A DNA stretch of 64,000 nt from NCBI GenBank assembly GCA_037954325.1, contig JBBMNZ010000007.1:16221001-16285000 (forward strand), in the 5' to 3' direction. The stretch comes from Fistularia commersonii. Taxonomy: Eukaryota; Chordata; Actinopteri; Syngnathiformes; Fistulariidae. Every line of letters begins with the position of its first letter. The first letter of the stretch is position 1. Below the pieces are notes generated by a model, which saw nothing but the letters and a program-made list of their open reading frames with translations, was not told the DNA's origin and did not search any database. Both the position numbers and the translations under genes were made by a program. Positions 1 through 13,500 of the stretch are shown here, one piece after another.

Positions 1-248
1 ATTCCCTCAAATGAAGGATCATTATGAAGGATTGGCTACAAAGAATGATTATAATAACACTTCCACAGTTTTACTCTCAAAACAATTATCAGAAAGAAAT
101 GTCACTTGGAGTTGCCCCAAGAATAACTGATACTCACTGAAATTTTTTCATTAACTTACTGTGATGTATGGTCCCTCTGGTTTCCTACTGACTCAATCAT
201 TCAGAGCAGATTCTTGGGCATTTTGTCTGTCTCTCACAGATTCATTGG

Positions 249-249
<1 letters not shown>

Positions 250-288
<39 letters not shown>

Positions 289-352
289 ATAGATAGATAG
301 ATTTAGATAGATATAGATAGATAGATAGATGGATAGATGGATAGATAGATAG
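250..352. repeat. Compound (TA)n / (GATA)n microsatellite
   Basis: About 19 TA units (250-287) run into imperfect GATA/GATG units (to about 352). It lies downstream of aspn. Confidence 0.9.
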
Positions 353-1665
353 CTTTTCAAACAGTCAGCCAGGAATGGTGTTGTCAGCACTCTGGAATGG
401 AATTTAGCCATAGGAAATTCCCAATGCGTTTTCTTTTTTGTTTTTCAGTTTGCTTGACAATAGGAATAATTAGATATTTTGACACTAGTTTGTCTGATGT
501 GTCTATACATGGAAATTAACTTTCCATATAATTTCCTCTTCCGTTTCACATAACATCAAGACATTAGTAGGGGATATGTTCCATGTTTATTTAAAGACAT
601 ACTCAATAAATATAGCACCAGGAGAGAACATCTCAAGACATGTCCACTGTTGTAAATAATATCACCTTCTTGTAATTTCATGATAAAATGGAACTCAATA
701 GGTTGCTTTAGATGTTCTTCAAGCCAAGCAACAATTGTTTAATTCATTTTTTACTTTTTTCATAAGTTATGAGGCATATGTGCATCCCTGCCCTGTTGAC
801 AATAGCTGAAAATGTTTGCCTCCCAACAAAGACATTAAAAACATGCACTGAAGTAATATAGAGCTTTCATATAAAGATAGAAGTTTAGTTTTAGAGTGAT
901 ATGGTCATCCTTGTTATTTGACTGTGCAGACTTCATTGGAAAAAATTTTAAGTTTAAATAGAAGGAATTTCTCAGACTCCAGCCATGTCACAGCCCTTCT
1001 GGGGTAACTGCAATGTCCCCAACCGAAATCAAAATGAAATGAAATAAAGGAAAAGAAACAGTCCAAGGAAAGGGAAAAAAAAAATTTGAGAAAAAAAAAA
1101 CCCATCAAATTTCTGAGACTAAGTACTATATTTATCCATCCATCTTCTACTGCTTAATCTCTTTATTAAATGTTATACCTGAAGAATAAAGAAATCAATT
1201 TTCCTTAGATATATTTGCATGTAATTCAACCATAGTCTAATCATTGAGGGAGGCAGTCATGAGACAATCCATTAGCCAAACACTTGGGGACAAATCATAT
1301 GGATAACAATACAAAATAAAGCTCACAAAACAGGGAAGGGCTTTTGTGTTTAATTCATATGAACAATTGTTGATGTTATGATGTCTACACCAAATTCTGT
1401 TTAGATGATGATGTAGATGGGTGATGTAGCTTACAATTTAGCATTTACTTTTAGGACCAACATTTTGGAAGAATGTCTTCCTTTTCCCCTGAATGAGAAC
1501 TTCCAGAGTAAAAATAAAAATTCATGTCATTTTCTATACTGCTGCTGTAACTTTTACATAAACCTTAAAAATCAAATCAAAATTATGCCCAGCTCCTTCC
1601 ATTTAAGATAAAGATTTTCAGCAACCCTCCATCTCTGAGTAGTCTTGAACACAAATTTGCTCTCC
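353..1665. other. aspn 3' flank, no gene seen
   Basis: AT-rich sequence. It should include the aspn 3' UTR next to the stop codon. No conserved coding frame or RNA gene was recognised. Confidence 0.5.
1162..1167 (-). terminator. Candidate aspn polyadenylation signal
   Basis: TTTATT on the plus strand gives AATAAA on the aspn strand, about 500 bases after the stop. Another copy lies near 585. Which is used cannot be told from sequence. Confidence 0.3.
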
Positions 1666-4600
1666 CTATTTTTTTCTGAAGTTTCCAAGCTGGACGCCCC
1701 TCCGTCCAGTCACACACCGAAAGGTGGCCGGCTGGATGTCCCAGTATTTAACAGGGTTGGCAAACAGACTGATGCCTGTATACAGGTTCTTCTTCACACT
1801 GGTTCTGATGGGACAGAAATCATTGACTCCGACAGTGCTGATTTTGTTGCCATGGAGGAAAATCACCTGAAGAGAAACGCAGAAACAGATTTTTTTCATT
1901 TAATGTTGCTATTATAATGAAAAAAGATTATTATAACTATTTTGCCATCATCTGTTTCTCACCTGGAGGTAGCGCAGGGAGCTGAGGCTTGGTGGGACCT
2001 TTTTCAGACGGTTATTGTCTAAGTGGATCTCACGAATGTTTGGGATGCTGGCAAGACTGCCATTCTCCACAAACTTGATCTGGTTAAAACTCAGTCCAAG
2101 TCTGGAAAAAATGAAAAGCATCACAAAGTGTTTATTTCATTTAAAAAACATATGACATGTTATGAATGTGTTGTGAATGAATACAAAGTCAAAGGGGATG
2201 GTTTATGCTGATTTACGGGTCTATGTTTTTATTCTGGTTATGGCTTGTCATGATTTGCTTTTTAAAAGTGACAATCTTATATCAATTATATTATATTCTG
2301 TTATATTCAGAAGTGTTTAAAACCATACAGACTTTCCCTTATTTTGTGAAAGCACCCTCTCACAAGCCCACTTTCACATGATTCAAAAGCTCTTAGACGC
2401 CTACTCAGGGGATGTATCCCTGTGTCTCATGAGCAAGCTATTGAAGGACTACACATCACTGACTAATTGGTTTTGACTTGAAAAGAAAGTAGAAAACAGT
2501 GTTTCTTACTAACAAAATAACTGTCTTTTTAAACATCTATTAAAGTGTTTCAAAAGTTTTCAATAAGAAAATGTATAAGTGTGTTAATCAGATGTACTAA
2601 AATTCCCTTGATGAGAGATGCAATAGCAAACTTCATGTTTGTGAAATTAGTGATAGAAGTTGATAAACCCTTAAATTATTTAAATATCAAAATGTGATAT
2701 TTCTTATTAAAACTTAGTTTGGTCTAATCCTTTTTAGTGAGAGACTAAATGTTTCCCGAAAGATGTGTATTATGTGCTCTTACATAAAATTAACCTCCAT
2801 AATAAATCATTTGTGAAACATTTTGGTTCATTTGACACAGTTGTTTTTAGGTTGAAATTCAGTGGATTGTCACCTTTGAAGGTTTTTATATCTGATGAAG
2901 TCTTCAACTTCCACTTTAGAGATCTTGTTATACTCCAGGTTCAGTTCGGTGATGGAGGATGGGAGGTCTGAAATGTATCAGACATCAAACATTACCAAGT
3001 TAAATTGGAAGTAAATCACCTTGTGACTTCCTTTGGTAATGGTTGAAAGCATCCTACAGACATTGCCACAATGTTGTGAGGGATAAGGCACCATTTATGT
3101 TAAATAAATCTGCACAGTATATAGATGATACTATACCTTTGGGTATAGCAGTTAGTTTGCTCTCTGCTATACCAACATACAGAGTTGATAAGCCGTTGAA
3201 AGCTCCCAGCTCAATCCCACTATTAGCCAGGGGGTTGGCACCCAGCTCTGAAAGAAAGAGCACAAAGCATATTTGAAATTTTGAAATAAATAAAGATTAT
3301 ATAAAAATACAATTATATGGTTGAAACAGTTAATTTAAGATACTCAGGCGACATCTACATGTTGTTGTACTTGGAATGTGCAGCTAACCTAGTGAGAAAA
3401 GATAAGCTTCACATTACAGTTCTTCAGAATATTACATTATAACCTAGCAGTGTGACTTTATGAAGCAATAGAATTAATACAATATGGTGGAAAACCCATT
3501 TGAATTAATAGTCCATTTTATTTTGTTCTTTTCAGTATTATTCTCCCTAGTTTCAAGGGGAAACCCAGTTACACAGAGAAAGAAAAATTTGAGGGACATC
3601 TTTGTAAAGTCTTGAGTTAACAGGATACTATAAATGAAACTTAAAAACTATTTGTTAAAGGTTAGAATCCTCTGTTCAAGCCTCCTGGTCTGTGATTTTT
3701 TTTTGATAGAAATTTACCATGTGGACCACAGAATTTGACCACATAGTACATATGTGTTGCTACACATAATGCTTATAGATGTTGTCTCATGTTCTCTTAC
3801 ACTGAATGTAACACCTCTAGTTGTAGGTTATGAAATAATTATGTCCGTATTTCACCAGTTTTGACAGGTATTGCGGATACATTTTGCACTAGTATCTCAA
3901 ATATGTCATGTAACATAAACTTATTCCTCAAACATATCTTTTAATTTTTGCTTGCTACTTGGGAGAAGATTAGAACAGTGGACACTTCTCCATACCCAAG
4001 ACATGTAGCTTCCTCAGGCCTTTAAATGCATCCGCTTGGATTTTGTTGATATTGTTCTCATGGAAGCGGAGCTCAATGACATTGGGAGGCAGGTTTGCAG
4101 GGATCTCAGTCAGCAGGTTGTAGGACAGGTACAAGAGTCTAAGATGATCCATGTTTCTGAAGGCCTTGGGGTGAATCTTTGAGATTCGGTTGTTTATGAG
4201 AAACAGGCCCTATTGTGGGACAAAAGAATCAGATTATTGTGCAGAATCTTGTTTGACTCTAAAGGTTATTATTAATTATTCTTTCTGACCCATTCATCCT
4301 TATTCATGTTTATGAATGTGAAACTGAACAGTCGTAAAGTTAAGTGGGTTACTTGTTGACCGATAAACAAGTCAGCCACGAAAATCAATGAAAATCAGTT
4401 CAGTAGCTACTGTTTAGAGGTTGGTGGGACTGACAGTGCGTATTGCAGCAAAATGTTCCAGGGAAAATACAATTGTTTTGCAATGATTGAAAATTGAAAT
4501 TCACCCTTTAATTTAGTGTCTCTTGTCTTTCCTCATGCTGTAACCTGCAACATTTTGGTTAATCTTAAAAGTTTTACTGAAGAAGTGCAGCATATAATCC

Positions 4601-4816
4601 TTTTAGCTGATTTAATAAAACTCAGGCACATTTGAAACATCTTGCTTGAAAAAGCATATGGGAACTTTAGGGTGGCAAAGGCCCAGTTGGTAGAGTGGCT
4701 GTCCCACTAATCAAAAGGTTTGGGGTTAAATTCCTTGCTTCTTCTGTTTGCCCGCTGAAGTGTCCTTGAGCAAGATATTCTCAAAGTTGCTCCAGATGAT
4801 CTGGTTAGCACCTTGA

Positions 4817-4880
<64 letters not shown>

Positions 4881-6391
4881 TCAGAGTGAATGAGTGAATG
4901 CAATCTAGTTTAAAGTGCCCTGACAGTGTAAGGTGTGAGTCCACCATATAAATGAATGTAAATGAATCAAATAAGGTCAAAATTATAACATAATTCATTA
5001 ATATGATAAAAACTAGCTGTATCAGTGTGGACTGTATTTGTCTGTGTTTCATGTTTGTTTTTAATCAATACTATATGTACATAAATACAATGACATACTT
5101 GTGAAGACTCAACAGTCCAGTCAATATTACAACAACTGAAGATTTCTCTAAAAAGTTACAGAACATGTCTGTTAATTGTTAAAATGCACTCAAAGTGTCA
5201 TTCTCCCCTTCTATGTCCTGATAGTGAGTGTCGCTCATATCAAGGTCTGGATAACATTGTCAAAGATGGGCTGTGGTTTCATTAACATGTGCAATGTAAA
5301 CTTGTTATGCAGGTTTCTCTCACATAAAGCTTGTTGAGGCCTTTAAAATCATCTTCTTTGATCTCAGTAATATCATTATTTTGGAGGTCGATCATCACCG
5401 TGTCCTCAGGGATCTTCTCTGGCACAGTGATCAAACCTGTTGGCATAATCACAAATCCTTTATTAAAAATCACAGTTGAGCCAAGTGTGATAAGAATTGG
5501 ACCTCCCTTTCATCTGAACTGATATAGACCCTGGTGTATTTATGATAAAAGAGTTCAAGCGATTGTAATCTAGCTCTGACACCGTAGTTTGACTAAAGAA
5601 AAAAGGCAGCATACAAACACAGTCATACACGAGTCAGACTTTCGCATTAGAGACATAAATCTTTGGCTGTTTCCTTCAGATATCTGGTTTATCTATATCA
5701 GCCGGTTTGAAAAGGCAGACTAAGGTTGTTTGGACAGGACTGCTGCGCATGCTTTGAAACCTTTTACCATTCATTTACAGTCTGTAAAACTACTATTTAG
5801 AATGCTGTGAACCACATCAGACTGCCCATTTCTAAAGTCTTTAGTATTTTCCCCCATTGATTCAACGGATCACCTTAAAAAAGAAGCTCCTACATAATAC
5901 ATTCTCATATGTTTTCATTGACATTGTGAAATTATGCAGTATGTTACCATACCATATGTGGAACAGTTAATTGTAAGAGAATTCAGGATATTAGGATGAA
6001 CTAACCCATTTGTGGACAAGAGAAAACAGAGTAGTGGTATGTCCTTACCCTGGTCAGAGCACTGCACCACCCTTGGAGTGCAATGACAATTAGCAGGGCA
6101 ATTGTCATATTCATGGTGATCACCTTCATCGTCATCTTCATCCTCATCATCATCATCATTATCCTGGTCAATGTCATTGTTGTCCTTGTTCCAATCATCA
6201 TTGTCAGCCTCATCATTGTTGCCATAATCCTGATTGTCATTTTCATTGTCATCAATGCCATCGTCACTATCATTGTCACCTATGTCAGCCATCATGATAT
6301 CATAGTTTCTCATGAAGTCCATTATTTTGATCGGCTCATAGGGTTTGGATTTGCCCAGCGCCAGCAGACAAAGCAGGAGGAAGACCCTCAT
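1666..6391 (-). CDS. aspn: Asporin, class I small leucine-rich proteoglycan (complete CDS, 7 coding exons)
   Basis: Secreted extracellular-matrix protein; the family binds collagen and TGF-beta/BMP ligands. Coding exons, 5' to 3' on the minus strand: 6391-6049, 5436-5324, 4209-3996, 3247-3137, 2967-2874, 2101-1963, 1866-1666. All introns are GT-AG, and the lengths sum to 1215 bases, giving about 404 residues (human asporin is about 380). The order is signal peptide ([13 protein letters not shown]), a long Asp/Asn tract at residues 37-96, the class I cysteine cluster [14 protein letters not shown] (C-x3-C-x-C-x6-C), then leucine-rich repeats such as [12 protein letters not shown] and [12 protein letters not shown]. 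The last exon carries the conserved ear-repeat end VGVNDFCP...NPVKYW...PATFRCV...VQLGNF. The acidic tract identifies asporin rather than decorin or biglycan. A 5' UTR exon must lie upstream, because an acceptor (CAACAG) sits at 6428-6433. Gene identity is seen in the sequence; the binding role is family knowledge. Confidence 0.95.
4672..4980 (+). mobile_element. tRNA-derived SINE, split by a (GT)n tract
   Basis: It lies in an aspn intron. An A-box-like segment (GTTGGTAGAGTGG, ~4685-4697) and a decayed B box (GGGTTAAATTCC, 4724-4735) are followed by the tail common in teleost SINEs (AAGTGTCCTTGAGCAAGATA) and, after the GT tract, AGTGAATGAGTGAATG with an AAAGTGCCCTGA-like end. The RNA polymerase III boxes are degenerate, so this is probably a fossil rather than a functional tRNA gene. 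Confidence 0.75.
4819..4879. repeat. (GT)n microsatellite inside the SINE
   Basis: About 30 uninterrupted TG units. GT-rich spacers are usual at this place in the SINE family. Confidence 0.95.
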
Positions 6392-6427
6392 GATTTGACT
6401 GAAGGAGGGGTCACTTAGAGGAGGGAG
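6049..6427 (-). CDS. aspn: aspn first coding exon: signal peptide, Asp/Asn tract, Cys cluster
   Basis: The start ATG is at 6391-6389; bases 6392-6427 are 5' UTR. An in-frame upstream ATG at 6460 lies on the intron side of the acceptor, so it is not used. Residues 37-96 (6104-6283) contain 26 Asp, 11 Asn and 6 Glu in 60 positions. The donor GTAAGG follows the codons for CSDQ plus one base. Confidence 0.93.
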
Positions 6428-9400
6428 CTGTTGGAAAACCAATGTCAGGATTAGATCCAAATTTCATGAAACTGAAGAAAAACATGCAAGAAAAATCATT
6501 CATTTTAGTCCCTTTTTTTCTTCTAAGGTAGAATTTAAAAACTATACAATTACCATGTTTTTTAGAAAACATGTTCAATTTGGTCATCTTTCACATACTA
6601 TCCTTTTGTCTTATAAATAAATGACTCAATGACCACACCGTGTAGAAAGGGAGCCACAGGGAATTCAGTTGATGTACCTTGATTGCACAAGCAAGCATGT
6701 GCTTGTTGTTATTCAGATTTGTTTACTGTGGAACCACTCCTCCAAAGCTTCCTCGAAAATCGCAAAAAAGTAGATACTCGAAATTGCATCACAATCAGCA
6801 AAAGAGTGTAGAATTACCGTTGCCACAAGCATATACAGTGATTGCCTTTGAATCTAAACAAAGTCAAACTTCATTAGCTATGATTAGCCTCCTTGAGCAA
6901 AACACAGCATCAGGCATTCCAATGTAATGAGCTTTTATCATCATTAAGGTTTCTACTACCTGTTGTTAACTGTTTATGATCCAGTATTTCTCTTCGGATA
7001 CAAGACTGGGATGTAGAGACGTTGATAAAGTAATGCTAAATGCTAAAGCATTCCGGGTTTACAACAAACAAAAGATTGCATTCCAGCATATTTCTTCTGA
7101 CTCTTTTGCTTTTCCTTCCTTGCTTTGCACAGTTTAAGTCTTAAATGTTGCTTCAGTTCTGCAGATGGACAAAAACCATTGTGTACCAAGCTGGCACGTT
7201 CTATGCTCATATTCAGAATCTTCATAGAGAATCTTCTCAACATGATATATTGTGGCTGTGGCAGGCTGTCAGGATATTTCCAAGAACTACTTCAACAAGG
7301 CAAATTCTTGGTCAAGTTATTTTGTTCTTCAATAATACGACATAAATTCAAAATCTATGAAGCCCCAGGAATGGAGCCCACTGATACAAGGAAATGCACA
7401 AGCTCAGACTGAAAGATAGGGCCGAGCTATCATTATCCTCATATTAAGCTCGTGTACTAGTTCATAGTTTATCCTTTCATCATGCTGTCCACCTGTTTTA
7501 GGGTAATATGAGGATAATAGCACAATGTGTCCTGTCATATCAAACGGTATAACTGGAATGTCCTATAACAACACTTCTCATAGATGACATCAGCCTTGGA
7601 TAAGAGGCTCAAATTACATAATTACTCTGACATGGTCACAGATGTAAAGTTTCCTAATTCAATTCTTACCCAATTCAGCTTAAATTTTTCATCATAGAAA
7701 ATATTCATGAAGAAAACAATTTTCAAGCAATATCTTCGCATAATCCTCATTAAATTACACCAAATAATCAGTGCACATGTTAATTCACAGCTACCTAATC
7801 TGGTTTAACTTCAGTTTATTCTTAAGTACATTTCTGATACACTTCACACACATTTCTGACATTTTGAGTCATTATTCACATTTAACTAAGAGCTCAAGGC
7901 TTAACATGTAGGGTATCTCTAACCTGAAGGTCACCACAACATGGTGTTAATGCTACGGCCCCACATCAGTGCATTTTACATGGGTGGCTTTACATAGTGG
8001 TTGTCATGGTAACATAGAACCACCACTCTGGTCATTGTATTTCATGGTTGCTGGTTTTTGAGTACTGTGGTAGACTGAATCAACCAGTTTCACAGTCACA
8101 TAAAACAAACCATAACTGTTATGCCTTGGTAACCATTGCTGATTCCACCTCTGACTCACCCTCATTCTATCAATGTTACATTAATTCTGAAACATGCCTT
8201 TGAAATGAGCCAATACAAATGTTTGTCCAGTCCTTTCATATTCAGCATCTGGCGATAATTTCACATAGTCATTTTTATATCTTCATCGATTATACATTTA
8301 CAAAGCTGGCACAGACAAAGAGACGTCCGGTTGCATTTTCCTGGTAATGTGGATGGATTCTGATCCCCTCTATTAAGTGTTTAGTCCAGCCACAAGAATG
8401 TTGTGGCTGGACATAATGCTTGTAACATAATGCTACAACAGCAGATACAGTTAAGCACAGGCTCTTCCTCCATACATATTCTCCCTTTTATTTAATCTTT
8501 TCAGTAATCTAAAGGTAATGCACTTGTTATTATGTATATATCCTGATAGTTAAGACAGGTTTTTCAAACAAATATTGTCAACTTCATTCTTGTCATAGGG
8601 ATGCAAGTAGAATGTCTTTTTTGCTATCACAATCAATATTTTGATGTTGGATTTGATAAGCATTTGAATGACGTAAAATTGATCTTGAATACCAGGGATT
8701 TCTTGCAGTCTGTGATTACAAACAGGAGTCACATTTTTATCCAAAGAGTAGGCTTGAATTTTTTTTTGTTTGTTTGTTTTTTTCATATCACCTGAATTGA
8801 AGATGACATGTCAAGCTGTTCATTTGTTTAAATCACAACCCCATGTGAAACATTTCTTCCTATGAAATGTTTTAGAACTGAATTTCAGTTTAAAAAAGAT
8901 TTTCCTCAGGGATTTTCTTGATCCATCCAAAGCTCTCATATGTAATGTCTTCAAATTAGCTCTGCAATTTGCTTGAATTCACACTCACTCAGTTATAAAA
9001 AGATTTAAAATATTCTGTCATAAAAAGCATCTATTAATCCTAAAATAATGGCAAAAAATGAAGATTTGTATACTTGACAAAATAGGACAAGACATAAAAA
9101 CATTCTGAAAATTGAAGGAATTGTAACAGCCAAGAAATACTGCATTCTCAGTAAACCATGCAGGAGTTATTACTTACAAACTTGAAAAAAGTTTTTTTTT
9201 TCTCAATATTTTTGTCAATAACCCCAGGTGGTGTCCTACCTCAGCTTTCAGGTGTGTTTGTGTCCCAGTTTAAACCCCAGGCTGTGAGCAGAGAAACAGC
9301 AAGGTCCAGCTGGAAGGCTGAAAGTTGGATCGTAAGTCAATACATTCCCAGTGAAGAGAACAGAGAACAGGATCACCCTTTTTCACCAGGAAAAAAAGGC

Positions 9401-10439
9401 CCCCACAACACCCCCCTGATGGAAAACCTCCACTGTTCGGGTGAGAAGTTCAGTTTCAGTAGAGAGCTATGACTCTGGCCTCAAACCATCTGTCTATCTC
9501 GACTACTATGTTTGAAAAGCTTTTGTTGGACTTGAATCATGTGCTTTTAATCAGCAACTTTGAAGTGATGCCAGGGTAGTTGGGTAGTTAGCTCAAATCC
9601 CTAAATGCTCAAATATCCTTAAAGCACATCTTGGTTGGTCTCTCACTTCCTCTTCCTTCACTGTCTGCCGCCCTGGTATATAGTTTACATCAATGTGATT
9701 GTTTCCCAACTGAAGGCCTCTTGGCTCCAGGTTAAACAGGATAGAGGCACTGGTGTATATGCTAGTGCCAGTGAAATACTAAGAGCTAGAATGAAGGTGA
9801 GCTAGCTATGCCAGTGGACTTGTGGTGACACCATCTTTAATTTTCTTTTTGAAAAATCAAGACATTTTCTGTAATACCCTTAACAATGAGCACAAGCTGC
9901 TGTTTTTACTGCAAGTTATTAATTTAGAGAGTGGATCAACAGGAAGATTCCTTGTCATCGTTACAAGTCAGACTGATTAACTCCACTCCATCAAGCTGAA
10001 TAGATTCCAAGTCAACACTTAGAAGATTTTTACTGTTTTATACACAGCATGATTGAGTAAGTAATTTACTGTTGAAGCATAGCCAGGAAAATATTAACGC
10101 AAAATACTGGGTTTGTAATTCAAGTTGTTCGGTACTTGTGCACCGCAATCACATTAAAAAAACATCAACAGAATTAATGATAGCGTGATGCAGGTGAATG
10201 CATCAGTGACTTCACAAAGACCTACCATGTAATGACCAACTATGCATATTGAAAATTAATCATAGATATTTTTTTTTTTAAATATGCTAATTCACTCCTC
10301 TTGAAATTCTTATTACAAATTATTTGTTTCAGTAACCTCACCCTAATCCAGTATCCTAGAATGGGGTTGGTCATAAAATAATTCCCGCTCCAATTTATCA
10401 TGCCCAGAGATGACACTCAAATGCCTCTGTATGACATCA

Positions 10440-10552
10440 CATACATCCACACACACACAAACTATATATATATATGTATGTATGTGTGTGTATATACAGA
10501 GAGAGAGAGAGAGAGAATACAAAAAAATCATATATATATATAAATATATAAG
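10440..10552. repeat. Compound CA/TA/TG/GA microsatellite
   Basis: Short runs of CA, TA, GTAT, GT and GA (10500-10516), then TA-rich sequence. Confidence 0.85.
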
Positions 10553-13500
10553 ATATAATATACAAACAATTTCATTATCTATCTATTTCAAAAATGAAGG
10601 GGAGAAGAGCCCAGGAAGGCTTGGGTGAGCGCAGCTTTTGGCAGATTGTACACCATGAGCCTCATTGTAACTGAGGGACAGAATCACAGTTGTGGTTTAT
10701 GATACAAAATATATATTCATGACTCATTTTGGGTCTTTTATTTTCTGAGTGCCGATAGTATTGAGCAGTCAGGGTTTTCAACCCACTCACTAAAATACAG
10801 TGACAGCTTAACTTTTTTCTAGTTTTGTAAACAACCACTGAGGTTTTTAGCAGTCAAGCATCTCATGCACCTTATTGTCATTCTCTCTTTGGTTAGAGCC
10901 ACAGAGACTGTATGTAATACAAGTTGTCACTAATTTTGGTTTGTGATTCTAAATTATTTTAAAAAGGACTTGAGTGAAGGAGCAGAGCAGAAACGTATGA
11001 CTCTCTTGCCATAATTTGACTTGTTAGCAAGAGGTCTTTTTTTATTGATGTCCTATCTTTTGTAGAAAATTCAAATTTGGGATAGTATTTGTAACTTTAC
11101 TTTTCATCTTTTTTCTCCAAGATAGTTTCTTAAAATTAAACTACCTATAACAGACTACATTTAGTAGCGCTGATAAACTTACACACTAAAATGATGTGCT
11201 CACATGACAAACATGATCACAGTCTTCACTAACTTTGATATAATAAAACCCACATGCAGCACGACATAGATCATTTGTTACGTACTTTGAATTGCACGCA
11301 TATCCTAACAAGGCGCAGTGAAAAAGGTCTAAAATTTGAAGCAGAAATTAGAAATACCTCCCAAGAATGGAAAAATTAGCAGGGTCTTTCACCCTCAGGG
11401 GCTCACGTGTAATACAACTCCTTTTTCCATTCAGTGCTGGTATTTTCTGCTGAGCACAGCTGGAATGGAGGCCTGAGCCACAACTTATGGCAGAGCCAGA
11501 CCATGCAAATATGCCCGGGTTTGGCAGTTAAACGAGTTGAAATAGGAGCAAGTCTGTTTTCTGATTTGAATGCATCTTCATGGCGCATTGAAATCACATT
11601 TTCCACACCGTCAGATATCTGGTTAAATAATCATCTCATGAACAAGGACTTTGATGAGCTCAACCATGTTCTATGTACACTTTGAAGGAAATTCCAAAGC
11701 TTAAAAGTTTTATACCAAATGAATCTTTTCCTTACTAGTACTTTCCAATTCTTCCAGACTGAAACCAGTGAGACTATAATAACATGTTTTGTTCCAATTA
11801 AATTTGCAGACTTCAGTTTTTTATTTAATATCTGTGAAAGATGCATTCAACGGGCATACCTTCCCTCCTCTGATTCTGGGGTTTTCAGTTTCTTCTGTTA
11901 CCTGTGTCAATAGTTTGTAAAATTATGACTGAACAGGCTTGTTCTTGCTTTTAAAGAGCAAAATGTCAACACTTAGTCTGCAGATGATCAGATGAAATTC
12001 TGTGACTGCTGCTGGTCTGCAAAATTACTATTTATATTATGCCTTTTCAGACACGGCAGTTACGGCTTCTCTGTTTCCAGGAGGGTTCAACAATCTATCA
12101 AGCCATTGTGCTCAATTATTCTTAAACATGATTCTTCTGTTAGGTCACCCGGCTCCATTTTCAGCTCCTTGTAGTCAGAGCCTCGTAGCTCTGGAGAAAC
12201 AATGCCTGGTTATGCATCAGAAATTTTGATTAAAGGACACAAGTTTCCCTAAACATTGGAAAAATCTGATTACAGCCTGATGTAATCTTTCTCAGTGTGT
12301 TTGTTTTCTGTGTACTGTCATAAAAAAACTTGTGTTCTCAATTGTAACAGTGCAGTATGTTTATTCTTAAACTTACTGTTATAACAGCACAGCCTATTTA
12401 TGCTTCACCCCTCTTTATTTATTTATGGTCCATGATAATATTAATGGACAACTTATCTGTAAAATTTAGGTCTTGTCCCATTGTTTATAAAGTAGCCACG
12501 ATTTTGACTACTTGCATCAAAATCAAGCCTCAATTATGTAGTTGTGTATGGTCATATTTTGATCCATCCTCACATGTGATATTACTGCATTTGATTTTAT
12601 TATGACTAACATTCATCTATTTTTAAAGAGACAGTAGCATTGCAGCCCGCCCTATAGATAACAGGTGACAAATTACACAATATGCCATTTTCCTCTGTCC
12701 AGCTCAGATGTACACTTGACAAACAAAGTATTGCCATTATTTCCATTTGAAATACTGTGATCAGAGCAGGATCTCTGTCATGCCATCATTCACTTTCAAT
12801 GAGATCTTGTGCATGAATATATATGTATATAATAGTTTTACTCCACTGGTTGACCACTTAAAGACCTCATTTAGTCCCTTGAACAGTCCAACAAGGGAAT
12901 TTGGTTTGTGGTTGAAAATACACTTGATTGTTGTAATGGCAGTATTCAAGTTGCAAATTAAATCTTTAAGATGACTTCCCGATGGGAGATGGTCCGAATG
13001 GAAGTCAGTCAAGATGTCTGGTTACTTTCAGTATCTCATACTTTCCCAACCATCATATGTCTGTTTGGCTCTGGACCGTCAGGAGCTCATTGTTTTCTTG
13101 TATCGAGGAGAATTTTCTCCTTTGGAGCCTACTGTGAATCACCAGGGCAACATGCAGACAAACTGTGTCAAGCATTTTGCTTCAATGTCATTGCTTCTGT
13201 TCCACATAAATAACTTTCTGCCAGGAAACATTTTTATAGACCTGTGACCGTTTAGCTCCTCATTCTACCTGCTTCTGGAAGTTTTAAAGAGAGGCTCCAC
13301 AACAGAAGTGTTTCTCAGACTCCAACATGACCTCACATCAAAATGACATGGTCTGTTTGTGGAATATACCAATTCTTTTAATACCTTGGGTAAAAATCTA
13401 AGATTTATAATTGTTTGACATAGGGCAGCATGGGTACTTCGTTATTTTGCCAGTTTGGTCTCAAACAATTCTTTGAGAAATGTATTTTAGATGCATGTGG

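Noticed and set aside
4672..4760. Functional tRNA gene
   Set aside because: The A and B boxes are degenerate and the 3' half does not fold as a cloverleaf; it fits a SINE.
4726..5052. Open frame with a His-Thr repeat
   Set aside because: Translation of the (GT)n tract inside the SINE.
6083..6418. Long plus-strand open frame rich in Ile/Val, looking like membrane helices
   Set aside because: It is the exact antisense of the asporin Asp/Asn tract: GAT/GAC codons read as ATC/GTC backwards. No independent evidence.
9158..9472. Plus-strand open frame of 104 codons
   Set aside because: No family features, no splice context, composition like the surrounding non-coding DNA.
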